Below are positions 54,141 to 64,000 of a stretch of DNA of 64,000 bases, one piece after another. How positions within the stretch are numbered: the stretch's first letter is position 1; each line of letters starts with the position of its first letter. The position numbers and the translations under genes are program-made. The notes under the pieces are model-generated. The model saw nothing but the letters and a program-made list of their open reading frames with translations, was not told the origin of the DNA and did not search any database. Source of the DNA: Metellina segmentata (lineage: Eukaryota > Arthropoda > Arachnida > Araneae > Tetragnathidae); assembly GCA_947359465.1 (NCBI GenBank), contig OX375872.1:78473100-78537099 (forward strand). Reading direction: 5' to 3'.

Positions 54141-55969
54141 AGGTTAAATACACATTCTGTATATATTAACGATTACTGTATTCAAATTGAGTAATTTTCA
54201 ACGCTAAATTGAATAAGGTTCATTTAGACAATTTGTTGAGACTTTTAGCAGTTTTCCAACGCTTGAACTTTTTAGATGCGAGTGAATATGCAATATTATG
54301 CATGTCGTGCTCTTGTTAGACACATCTCTAGTGAATTTCTATAAAGCGTAAATTAAACCGGGGACGCCGATCTTTTTAATTAAAATTGAGGGAATAAAAG
54401 TAAAAAGAAAATGCAAATAGCTTTTCAATTTATTGGTGAAGAGTATTCAATCCGAGACCGATCCACACCGGATAATTAATTTTGTAAAATCGATGTAGTG
54501 GGGAGATATGTTGCTAAGAATCTTCTCTCAGTAGGTGATTGAACCAATGCGAATGTGGGACATGTGTCTAGCCAGTTACAGAGTCTCTACGCTTTAAGGC
54601 TATTAAACTAAAGATTTGTGCAAGTGCGGGGATATTTCATGAGCCAATCGTGAAGGATTCACGATTCATTAAGTTTCGTTCATTTAGTTTAAGTTAAGTA
54701 ATGAAGGATTCATTACTTAAGTGAAACTAAATGAACTCTTAAATGAAAATTCATCACTGAAAGATCAACTATCGATAAAATAAGTTTTAAATGGTTTGAA
54801 ATGCTTTATTTTCGCTTACAATCTGTTTCATTACCTTGGTATAAAAATCCATGGGACATTATATCTCAAGAGAGCCTGGGGCCACTGCTCTCAAATTACA
54901 TTAGTTTGTAAAAGTTTGTATTTTTCACGAGGCAGTTGTATATGATTCACTACTTGAGTGAATCAAAAATCGACTATAGATAAAAAAAGTTTTGAATGGT
55001 TTGGAGTACTTTATTTGCCATTTTAATACAAGCTTCAAATTCTTGAGATATAAATATACATAATGCATTATATTTCAAGCTGTTTGGTTGACTGGTAAAC
55101 GACGTCATTTAAAGTATTATCACACATTTAACATTGCAACTAACAATGCTCAACACATATCTAGCTTTCCTATCGTCAATTACGTCATTTCGAAGGACGT
55201 TGGTAGTTTTAATCTTGTCGTAAATCCTCGTGACAATAGTTCACAGGGAGAGATTTGAGAACATTCTTACAAATACTATTTTTACACAAAACGCTAGTTA
55301 ATCCTATTACATCAATTTTAAAATAAGAACTCCGGTATTGATCTAGCCAAACACATTAATTGCCAAGTTTGTCTGAAGTCTCTACTGCCCCCATAGGCTT
55401 ATTACATTTAGTAAATGGCTTGTAGAGATGCGGGGAAGCCAACAAAAAGAGTTCCTCGTCAATAAAAAGCCACAGGGAGTTGACAGGCTAAAAAGAATCT
55501 GTAATCCTTACAATATTAAAACCTTCCCCGAAAAAGTATCCGAGACAGTGAGGGGAGAAGCAACAAAGCGTCTGTTTACTTATGCGCAAGTTGACAACAT
55601 TCATTGGGAATAATAGAACGAGAGCTCATTCTCCTCTTTGATGGCGGATTATAACATACTGTTACTGAGGCCCTTTCCCCCTGATAATCATAGAGTCACA
55701 TAACATGCTGTGAATAAAGATCCCTTTTCTATGTAAGAGGCATAGAGAGAGGTCGTGGAGTAGATTTTTAATGGAAATAATGGAAGTTGAAAGGAGATGA
55801 TCTTAATGATCTGAAAAGGCCATAAAAAATCTACCTCGAAAGATGTTGTCCATAGATTCTAATACACCTGCAGTTTAATTTGCGTTTCTTATGGATTTTA
55901 ATGTTCGTCTCAAAATATCAGTCTCGTGCATTCTGTGTGCTTTCTTTTTTAAAGTAGCTTTATTATTTC
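54141..55969. other. No gene recognised; hairpin and short duplication
   Basis: Apart from the hairpin at 54678-54734, a loose duplication is seen: 'aagatcaactatcgataaaa...agttttaaatggttt' near 54760 and 'aaaatcgactatagataaaa...agttttgaatggttt' near 54967. The frame at 55428-55613 (about 60 codons) has no recognised domain. Confidence 0.4.
54678..54734. repeat. Hairpin (near-perfect palindrome)
   Basis: GTTCATTTAGTTTAAGTTAA with its continuation pairs to TTAAGTGAAACTAAATGAAC, giving a stem of roughly 27 bp with one or two mismatches around TAATGAAGGATTCATTA. Confidence 0.75.
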
Positions 55970-55974
55970 ACAGT

Positions 55975-56357
55975 ACTTGGAGGCAGTATCTCCAAGCTTC
56001 GTCAATGCGAGTTCACGATTGCTACATGCTGCGTATATACAAACATTTCTGGGACTTAAAAAACACTAGATAACAGTGTGATCACTGACACTTTTACCTA
56101 TTGTTGATTGAGTGTGTTCTGTTTTCTCTGTTTTCACAAGCGTTTTTCATTGATATCAGACATAATGCCTGCATTTAGTGACACGTCCACGAAGACAGTA
56201 TCTCCAAGTTTAGTCCTTGCCAACTGACGATTGTTACAAGCAATGTATATAGCATATGTTTCTGATACTTAACAGCATTACTCACACTATTATCAACTGT
56301 TGATTGAGGGTGCTCTGTTTTCTTGGCTTTTTATGAGTATACTTCATTGGAATGATG
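55975..56357 (+). repeat. ~190-bp tandem repeat, left half of split array
   Basis: Two units with 'cagtatctccaag(c/t)tt', '(a/c)(a/g)cgattg(c/t)tac', 'gttgattgag(t/g)gtg(t/c)tctgttttct' and a 'cataatgcctg' boundary. The array resumes at 59278. Confidence 0.8.
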
Positions 56358-56556
56358 TACAGTCGCGGAAAAAATCCGAACCACCCCTCTTCATTCGAGC
56401 AATTTTAACAGAAGAGAAAATTCAAAGATGGCTTTTGTCAGGAACTAACGTATGCTATAAATTCAAATGCATAAAATTTTGCATAAGGGGCAATCTTCAT
56501 CTTAATTTGAGCACCAACTTTATAATTTCCAATGGGAACACAGAATTCCGAATCTA

Positions 56557-57762
56557 CACTATCTACCAATAAGTATTTGGACACCTGTGATAGAAAAGAA
56601 AAACAAAATTTATTCATATTTAATAGTTGGTAGAGCCTCCACGAGAGGCAATTTCAGCCTCAACCCTCCGGAGAATCCTTTCCACAAGTCTTTGTATAAC
56701 GGCTATTGGTATTTTCTTCCACTCGGCTTAGAGAACACATGTACGTTCCTTCACCGATTTTGGACGGTTGTTGCACCCCTTAATTCGGCAATCCAACTTG
56801 TCCCAGAGTTCTCGATAGGGTTCGGGTCTGGGCTCTGGACAGGCCAGTCCATTCGGTTAACCCCATAGTCACCATTCCAATCCATGGTGGACCTCGCAAC
56901 ATGACAGCTGACGTTGTCGTGCTGGAAGTAGCTTGAGTCCAACACGTAAAACTGTCACAACGTAGGAAGCACACTGTCATCCAAAATAGTGCAGTAGGCC
57001 TCGGCGTTGAGCTTACCATAAATTTGGACTAAGGGTCCCAGTCGATGCCAGGAGAAACCCTCAGACCATAATTCCACCTCCACCAAACTTCACCGTGGGC
57101 ACAATGCATTCTGGCAGGAGCCGTTCTTCAAGCAGGCGCCAGACCCAGACCCTGAAATCCGAACGGTAGAGGGTGAACCTTGATTCGTAGCGTTCGTCGA
57201 GAACCCGTTTCCACTCATCTACGGTCCACTTTCGACGTGCTTTGTACCTCATTAACCGAGCAGCGCAAATGTACTTTGTGATCAAAAGGCTTATGGGCGG
57301 CAGCACGAACATGCAAACCAAGCAGATATGCTTCCTTGCAGATGGTATTAAACGAAACAACACTCCCGGTTGCCAACTCCTGGTGTATGTGGGCCATTGG
57401 TTGGGTGCGGTTATTTGGAATTTCTATGGACAGCACCCGTCGGTCTCTATCTCTCAGTTTCGTAGGTCTGCCGACTCGGGGGACATTCCAACAATCACCG
57501 CTCACCTTCCACTTCTGAATGCAATAGGCCACTGTTGATTTTGGGTAATTCAGCTCGCATGATATGTCCCTTAAGGATCGGCTATTTCTGTGATACCCGA
57601 CGATTACACCTTTCTCGAAATCAGATAACTCTGCATTTCGTGGGATCTTGCATGCGACTAATGTCAATGTTGCTTCCTACACGATATTTAACGGCTGAGG
57701 GCGTGACGTATATCAGGACCGCAGATAGCGTCATTTCAATCGGTGTCCAAATACTTATAGTG
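56557..57762 (-). mobile_element. Tc1-like transposon nested in 56360-59275
   Basis: The ends CACTATCTACCAATAAGTAT(TTGGACACC) and GGTGTCCAAATACTTATAGT(G) are inverted; the left one has a small insertion. TA flanks at 56555-56556 and 57763-57764. Length 1206 bp. Confidence 0.9.
56600..57667 (-). pseudogene. Tc1-like transposase, three-frame pseudogene
   Basis: The minus strand starts at 57667 with a clear HTH: RNAELSDFEKGVIVGYHRNS, LNYPKSTVAYCIQKWKVSGD and VGRPTKLRDRDRRVLSIEI. After a frameshift near 57270 it reads ARRKWTVDEWKRVLDERYES (first-Asp region) and [15 protein letters not shown]. Further frameshifts lead to SSYFQHDNVSCHVARSTMD (second Asp) and QSPDPNPIENSGTSW (Glu). The C-terminus reads RILRRVEAEIASRGGSTNY. 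All domains are present in order but in at least three frames, so it is dead but recent enough to be fully traceable. Confidence 0.85.
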
Positions 57763-59277
57763 TATATAGTGCATATCAAAATTTATAACTTTAGATACCA
57801 AATTTCATGTTATTAGATCTTACCCTTTCAAAGTTGAATACAGAAAAAAAATATTGGAGCTTCTAATGTTAAATTAGTTTTCTTAGACTTTTATAGTTAT
57901 CTAACTAAACAATTTTTCTATAGCGCTGATATTTTGTACCATGTTACTTGTTTTTCCGATAGCTCTATTAGAGGACTGTATTTTAATTAACATAATTCGT
58001 TGTAACAAAACAAGATTTATTGACAACAAATTTAACAAGGTTGTTGTTGTACCACTTTGTCACTAAAGCTAAGGAAGCCTAAATTTCGTTGGAGCTAAAG
58101 AAGCTTCGTATCCACCAGGTCTTAGAGAACACCTCTCTCCTTCGTGTCTCAAGCCTGAATGACACCTACTTGTTCAACCAGCGCTCTCTACTATATATGG
58201 GAGATTTAACACTCCCCACGCTCACACAGCGCCCTTTACAATGTATGCGATATTTAACCTTACTCTGTTAGACAACCCAAGCAAAATCCACCTAATACTT
58301 TATTTTAAAATTTTTTCAGTATGCAATAATAATTATTAAATTAATGCTTGAAAAAAATTATGAATTGGATCCTTATTATATTTTGACGGGAATTAATTGA
58401 GAAGAATTTCTAATATAACCATGCAAAATTTCAGCTCATTTTCTAATGGTTAGTTTATGCGTTACATTACATTTCTCTCATTATTGTGATTTTAGGGGGC
58501 AACCAAAAGTTTAAAAATCATCCGACAAACCTCGGAAAATAGTTTTCGGATCGTTTGCACTTATATAATAAATATAATAATTCTTGAATCGCTTAAAAAT
58601 ACGTTTGAAATAGTGTTCTAATTTGAAATTCAGGTAGCTAGAAGTACAAATTTTCTCGATCGATAAATATGCAATTTTCAATGTGGAGATGATCTCTGAA
58701 ATTGATAGAAACTCTAACATTGAATATCTCCTGATATAAATATAGTAAAGTAATGAAATTTCATATTTAGTCTAGTTTTATGATGCAGAATCTGATAATG
58801 GCATCAAAAGAGTGTTTCCATTAGAAATTTTGTTTGAAAATTTTGATATCGATACCTCAGTACCAAAGGGTAACAAGTAAAAATTTTATGATTTGTGTTA
58901 TGCGTACGAAACGGCTAATAAAACTACAGTTAATCTCGTTCTACAAATAAGGACTTTCTATGTCGAGATAACACCTGAAATTGACACCAAATTTAGGATT
59001 GAATATCTCAGGATATAAAGGTAGTGAAGTAATAAAATTTCAAATTTAGACTAATTTAGTAATGAAAAATCTGACTATGGAATCAAAACATGGTGTTTTA
59101 GTTAGAAATTTCGTTGTTTGTGCAAAATTTCATATAAAAACGTCTTTTGATGCAATTTGTTTGGATTTGAATCTGTAGAGGACGTTATTCTCTATTGAAT
59201 GATACCTTTGAATTTGTTCTAGTAAGAATAGTTCTCGAAAAAAAGGAGGTAGTTCGTTTTTTATTTCCGCGACTGTA

Positions 59278-59560
59278 CAATGCCTGAATTCAGTGAATTG
59301 TTATTGTCTCCAAGTTTGGTCCTTGCTAGTCGACGATTGTTACATGTAACGTATATGTGTTTCTGATACTCAACAGCACCATCACTTACACTGTTATCTA
59401 TTGTCGATTGAGTGTGCTCTGTATTTTGTTTTTTATTTGTATATTTTATTGATGAGACATAATGCCTGAACTCAGTGCATTGTTATTGTCTCCAAGTTTG
59501 GTCCTTGCCAGTCGACGATTGTTACATGCAACTCATATGTGTTTCTGATACTCAACATGG
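59278..59560 (+). repeat. ~190-bp tandem repeat, right half of split array
   Basis: Continues the array at 55975-56357: 'caatgcctgaattcagtgaa', 'attgtctccaagtttggtcc' and 'gtcgacgattgttacatg' occur twice (about 59280 and 59463). Confidence 0.8.
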
Positions 59561-62029
59561 TATGAGAAATAATGTGTGCCCGAATTTCCTCAAATAAACT
59601 TTTATTTTAGAATTCCCCGAAACTGCTACCGAGTGATTTGTAGAACCTAAAGGAGAAAAAACACTAATTCGCGCCAAAGAGACTTATGTGGTTGAACAAT
59701 TGAGCTGAGAGATTAGAGTAGCACACTCAATCGCTTTGATTTAAAAATTGTTTTCGACGAAATAATTCCGCTGAAAGAACAACCCAGTGTTCTGAGTCCC
59801 CTCTTCCCTTATCTTTCCGACTTGAGAGATTTCTCTCGTCTGGGTTTTCTCTCCCCTCTCTATTGACAGCTCGAGGTTTGAGTGGAGGTTTCACGTGGTC
59901 CTCTACGAAAAGAAAAGTCGTCTCTAAAAAAAGAAATCTGACGTGAAATCGATACAAAAAAGAAGGGAAATGGAGGAATGTAGGAAAAGGAACTGAGATT
60001 CGGGGTCTATTTCGGAAGGGTGTAATTCTTTCAGATTTCCCCAGTGCTACGAAGCTGGTTTAGACGATGTATTTTCGATGCGTGAACTTCATTTCCTTTG
60101 TTTCTTTTTCCTTGGAAAAATATTCAGTTTTTCATATCTATTCTATAATAGAAAATAGCAATGGGAGAATCCGCCCGTATGGGCAAAGCAATAGAAAGTG
60201 TCAGCATTGCTCTAGTCCAATGCTTTTCAACTTCTTTTTTTATCTCATGGTGCACATACTAATTACTTAAATTCTGTAGTACACCAAAAATGTAATACAT
60301 TTTATTTTAAATATAAAAATTTTGTAAACAGAAAACACACACAAAAATATTTTTTTCGCCGATCTGATAAAAAAATAGATTATATTTCGATAAATTTACC
60401 TACCCCTTTTACTCCACAGTAGTTTTTTGAAATATCTTTTCGATACAACTTGCTTTTGATACTTTGTAATAAAAAATAGTACTCAAAATTATTTATTTGC
60501 GTATACTTGAAATGATTTGTGAATACATTAGTCAAAATGTAACTACTTAACCTTGAAATCAAATAAAATCTTACACAATTTAAACAGCATCTGACCAAAA
60601 ATAGGTATAATTTCGGTTGATTTACAAAAGCGTAATATTTTCCTACCCTTTTTGCTCCACGGTAGCTTTTTAAAAGATTTCTCGATACAATTTACTTATG
60701 ATACTTTGTAATCATAAATAAGTTCTAAATTATTTATCTATCCTACTTTTAAAATAATATTTAATTTTCTTTCATTAATTTTATTTTTACTTACGTTTAA
60801 AATTTTATAAAAAAAATTGCTGCTGCTTTACATGTTTCTTTCTAGTTGCTTTACAACACTAAAAACCCATAAAAGCACCTTATCATTCCAAAAAGCCTAA
60901 AAATACCAATACTCTTTCGTAATATCTCAAACTTATTAATTCAAATTATTTCTTTACTACTTACTTAATAAATACTAATAAATAGCACAGAAAATAATAA
61001 TTCACGTAACATCACTAAAGAATCTTTGCAGCTACTACATAATTATCGTAAAGATTTCACTATTAACTTTCACGATAAATTCAAAAACAACATTATCATG
61101 TACACTGAAGTATTTGTCGCTGAGCTAATTAAAAAAAAAGTAGATGTTAGTTTGGCGAAAAGAAAGATGATTCGCTCAAAAAATATGAAGTTAATTTTTT
61201 ATGTGGATTAAAAAAATATTAATCATTTTTCGGTACAATTAGTGCAGTTGTGGTTTTAAAGAATATATCTTAGTTATGAAAAGAGTTAAAGATAATTAGG
61301 AAACTCGAGTAACGCCATATTTTGTCTTAGAGATAATTTAACATATTCCATAAAAACAAAATTATTTTTAGCTAATTGATTCAAGACAGAATGTTGAACT
61401 GCCTCCATTATTATGAAGCACAGTGACTATCTCAGTAGAAAATAACGTTCACTTGTCTCCGTGCAATTACAAATAGCATTGTTCCCTCGGTATTGAAGCA
61501 TTCACACGAAAGCACAATAAGACTAAGGAAAAAATGACGCTCCTTCTTAATTCTTCAACCATTTTTAATTTTTTTACAGCCTTCTTTGAAACTTGAAAGA
61601 AAGTCGTAGACCATGAGGATTTAACAGAAAAGGTCCCCCACGGAAAGGTTGTTTGAACGGTAAGCACTTTAATTTAATGCTTCACTGAACTGAAAATAAT
61701 GGTGACTTTGAGCCCGTCAAGCGCATAAAGTAAATCGAAGAAGAGAAGAATTAATATATTAAATAAAAAAAGGGATCTTTTGAAAGAGAATTGTGATGAT
61801 GAATTTTTAAAGTTAAGATGAAAAACAACATATCTTGATTATTCTTTGGCTTTTGAAAAGGTTTTTCTAAAACCCAGATGTGCTTTGAGGCCTTTCAGTT
61901 TTCTACAAACGATGAATGCTACTATCTTTTTACAAATTCTATGCGTTTCTCAAGAAAAACTTTCATTTATTTCTATCATTGGAAATGTAGAATTTAATGC
62001 AGCATATTTGGCTATCTGATGGAAGCATC
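59561..62029. other. No gene recognised
   Basis: AT-rich, with a GC-richer patch at 59770-59900. Around 60410-60480 and 60640-60715 a short duplicated block is visible ('tttt(a/g)ctccac(a/g)gtag', then 'gatactttgtaat'). Frames at 59727-59957 (-) and 61026-61211 (+) have no recognised domain. Confidence 0.45.
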
Positions 62030-62515
62030 TTGTGTAAATTTTTAAAGACAGCCATGATTGTACTTAGTGGCCACCTTAAGAGTTTGTGCGAATTTTTAAC
62101 GGCAGTCATGATTTGGCTTATTTGACTACCTTTTACATTTTGTGCAAACTTTTAACGGCAGTCATGATTTTACTTACTGGCCACCTTAACATTTTGTGTA
62201 ATTTATTAACGAAACGTATTGGCCATCTTAACATTTGTATAATTTATTACTGAGTCATGATTTTACTTATTGGTCACCTTAACATTCTGTGTAATGCGTT
62301 AACGACAGTCTCGATTTTACTTACTGACCACATTAACCTGTGTGAATTTTTAACGACAGTTACGACATTTTGGCCACCATACTCATTGGCCACCATAACA
62401 TTTTGTGTACTAATATATTAACGACAGTCACGATTTTACTTATTGGCCACTTTAATATGTTGTGCACGCTAATAACGACAGAGATTTTACTAATTGGATA
62501 CCTTAACACTTTGCC
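62030..62515 (+). repeat. Tandem repeat, ~55-60-bp unit, about 8-9 copies
   Basis: The consensus-like unit reads 'ttaacgacagtcatgatttt' then 'acttattggccaccttaaca' and 'ttttgtgtaattt'. Copies are diverged and some are truncated (for example at about 62210 and 62350). Confidence 0.85.
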
Positions 62516-63379
62516 ACATAATATTTGAGAGCTAACAACACCGAGATCCAGTCATTTAGCTGAATCTATGAAGCTTGCATACAGCATGTTTAGAAAGTTT
62601 TACTTACCAAGTTCGAGCAGTTTCAAAGAAAAGGTACCTCGATGATGAGAAAGTAGAGTTTAAAGTTCGAAATTTGAATTTACGTAAATAAGCTTAAGCA
62701 TTAGTTTTATTTATAATTTTAATTCTAAAAGAGTTGAAGTAAAAATAAAGTATCTCTGGGAACAGCTTCAAAAAGTCTATAAATCTTTAAAAATCCGATA
62801 GATTTTAGAAAATTTTGTTCTAGAAAATCTCTTTTTCAATTCAGTTACACAAGATGGCTGCTCTCTCTCTCTCCAAGCTCTAAAACATAATTTCCTAAAG
62901 TGGGCGCTGGAGGAGTCTTGTGGGTTTAGTGCTGAAACCTGGAGAAATAGGGGGAGATCGAAGAGGAAGAGTGGGTAGTACAAATATGCAAAAAAAATTG
63001 ATCGCCAAAAAATGTTTTAAGCAAACACACTCACTTGACCATACAAATACATTCACTATTAGGATACATTTCCATTGATTCTTTTAGCCAAAAATTGAAC
63101 CAATTGAAAATAGTTGATACAATTTAAGGGTTCTGTGGACGAAAATGGAGTTTACTGTAGACAAATTGATCGCGCAATATTAGGCTTATCCTTCTCATTA
63201 GTGATCATGTTTAACTTAATTGATTTGATTGATATTAATTCCCTATAATAGTGGGCAATTTAGTGGGTTTACGTGTGTGATTTTTTTTACCTCGTTTTAA
63301 TAAATAGATTAATAAATAGAAAAATGATCGGCACAGCTACACTTTTAATTGGCTATTAGTTGACATAGAAGTATAAAAA
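62516..63379. other. No gene recognised
   Basis: AT-rich with a CTCTCTCTCTCTC run at 62860. No domain in the frame at 62777-62983. Confidence 0.45.
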
Positions 63380-63640
63380 GGTTCGTTGGATTTTATAGCG
63401 AAAGGGACATATTTTGTCTTGCTGCGCCTGACACGACAGGCAATATCATGTAATGGCAACTCACATAAGGAAAATTTACAGACGTTTTACTTACGCAGAA
63501 GAGAGAAATACACCCAGGGAGGTTCCAAACCTGACAGGAATCAAACCTGCGCCACCTACAATTCGCTGGTTGATAGCGCAGTGGGCATATCCACTTAGGC
63601 ACGACAGCCTCAGTGTATGTAAAGGAGGCGCTGAGCTAAA
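63380..63640 (-). mobile_element. SINE-B, near full-length
   Basis: Minus-strand head: GCCTAAGTGGATATGCCC (A-box-like) and GGTTTGATTCC (B-box-like, about 63535-63545). The body 'aagagagaaatacacccagg' and start 'ttttatagcgaaagggacat' follow. The remaining bases to 63640 may be flank. Confidence 0.7.
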
Positions 63641-63664
63641 AAGGATTGCGAAAAAATGGCTCTG

Positions 63665-64000
63665 AAACAATGAATCTACGTTAAATACCTATAAGAGGTT
63701 GTCAGCCATTATATAACCTGATAAGAATAGTACCTTCTTTATCAAAGGTGAGGTAATTAAAGTAGATTTAAATCAATGAACATTCAAGAGTAGAGGAATG
63801 AATCAACGTTAAACATGTATAAGAGGTACTCATACATTCATATTATCTAGCGAGAATAACCTTTAGTACTTTGATATCTCTATATAAAAATCGAGGTATT
63901 TAAACAAGATTTAAATCAATGAACATTAAAGAGTAGAGGAATAAATCTACGTTAAACACTTATAAGATGTACGCAGACATTCATATTATCTAGCGAGAAT
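63665..64000 (+). repeat. Tandem repeat, ~140-bp unit, running off the window
   Basis: 'aatgaatc(t/a)acgttaaa' starts units at about 63668, 63806 and 63938 (as 'aataaatctacgttaaac'). Each continues with 'tataagaggta', then 'cattcatattatctagcgag' and 'tttaaatcaatgaacatt'. The third unit is cut by the window end. Confidence 0.85.

Larger units (their letters stand above)
56360..59275. mobile_element. Tc1/mariner-like non-coding element 'CAGTCGCGG'
   Basis: The inverted ends CAGTCGCGGAAAAAATCCG and TTTTTTATTTCCGCGACTG are flanked by TA at 56358-56359 and 59276-59277. Without the nested Tc1 (56557-57762) it is about 1.7 kb. The interior has no transposase but has a loose ~280-bp duplication ('attgaatatctc(c/a)(t/g)gatataaa' at about 58720 and 59002). 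Confidence 0.85.

Noticed and set aside
62030..62515. CRISPR-like look of short repeats with variable spacing
   Set aside because: Repeats are diverged, spacers are not unique sequence of constant length, no cas genes are present and the DNA is eukaryotic; a decayed tandem repeat fits better.

Overview
The window is AT-rich eukaryotic, arthropod-like genomic DNA, and almost everything recognisable in it is transposable-element sequence. The mix is Tc1/mariner, SETMAR-type mariner, pogo/Tigger, several hAT families, piggyBac-like TTAA MITEs, a Helitron pair, two Ty3/gypsy lineages, a CR1/Jockey-like LINE tail and many tRNA-derived SINEs. From family memory it looks most like an arachnid, perhaps an orb-weaving spider; this is inference, because no host gene or rRNA is present to prove it. 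I found no intact host gene, no functional tRNA gene, no CRISPR array and no bacterial-style operon. Open frames are short and mostly decayed transposase or pol fragments.

Layout. 1-594: 3' half of a pogo/Tigger element. 1.9-11.7 kb: SINEs, small MITEs (one piggyBac-like, one hAT-like with a perfect 8-bp duplication), a decayed hAT transposase on the minus strand (6717-7930) and a long palindromic MITE. 11744-19518: a complete Ty3/gypsy provirus-like element with LTRs and a 5-bp target duplication (GCAAT). It carries a palindromic MITE in its 5' LTR, a Tc1 element in the gag zinc-knuckle region, and a solo LTR in its protease that itself contains a Helitron. 20.2-23.9 kb and 43.6-45.9 kb: two copies of one composite repeat. 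One copy has acquired a nearly intact Tc1 element at a TA microsatellite, so the other serves as its empty site.

23.9-30 kb: a mariner apparently split by a LINE 3' end, SINEs, and a long hAT (ZMYM1-like, TTF finger) transposase pseudogene interrupted by a SINE. 30.7-31.3 kb: tandem repeats. 31.9-34.2 kb: a second gypsy-type pol with the unusual order protease, integrase, reverse transcriptase, RNase H (Gmr1-like). 34.3-35.0 kb: AT microsatellites. 35736-37316: inverted second copy of the Helitron. 37.5-39 kb: a minus-strand hAT split by a hAT MITE. 40162-40457: a foldback element of nested palindromes. 41.8-43.2 kb: a Tc1 remnant abutting a deleted hAT.

45.9-47.2 kb: two abutting hAT fragments. 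49-52.9 kb: tandem repeats, a DUF4817/mariner-like transposase, then a pogo-like element with repeated GAGATGCC motifs and a MITE inserted close to its 3' end. 53-54.1 kb: further piggyBac-like MITEs. 56-59.6 kb: a roughly 190-bp tandem repeat split by a Tc1-like element that contains another Tc1. 62-64 kb: more tandem arrays. These are layered insertions rather than cooperating genes. Exact target duplications and restored reading frames give the relative order of events at several places.
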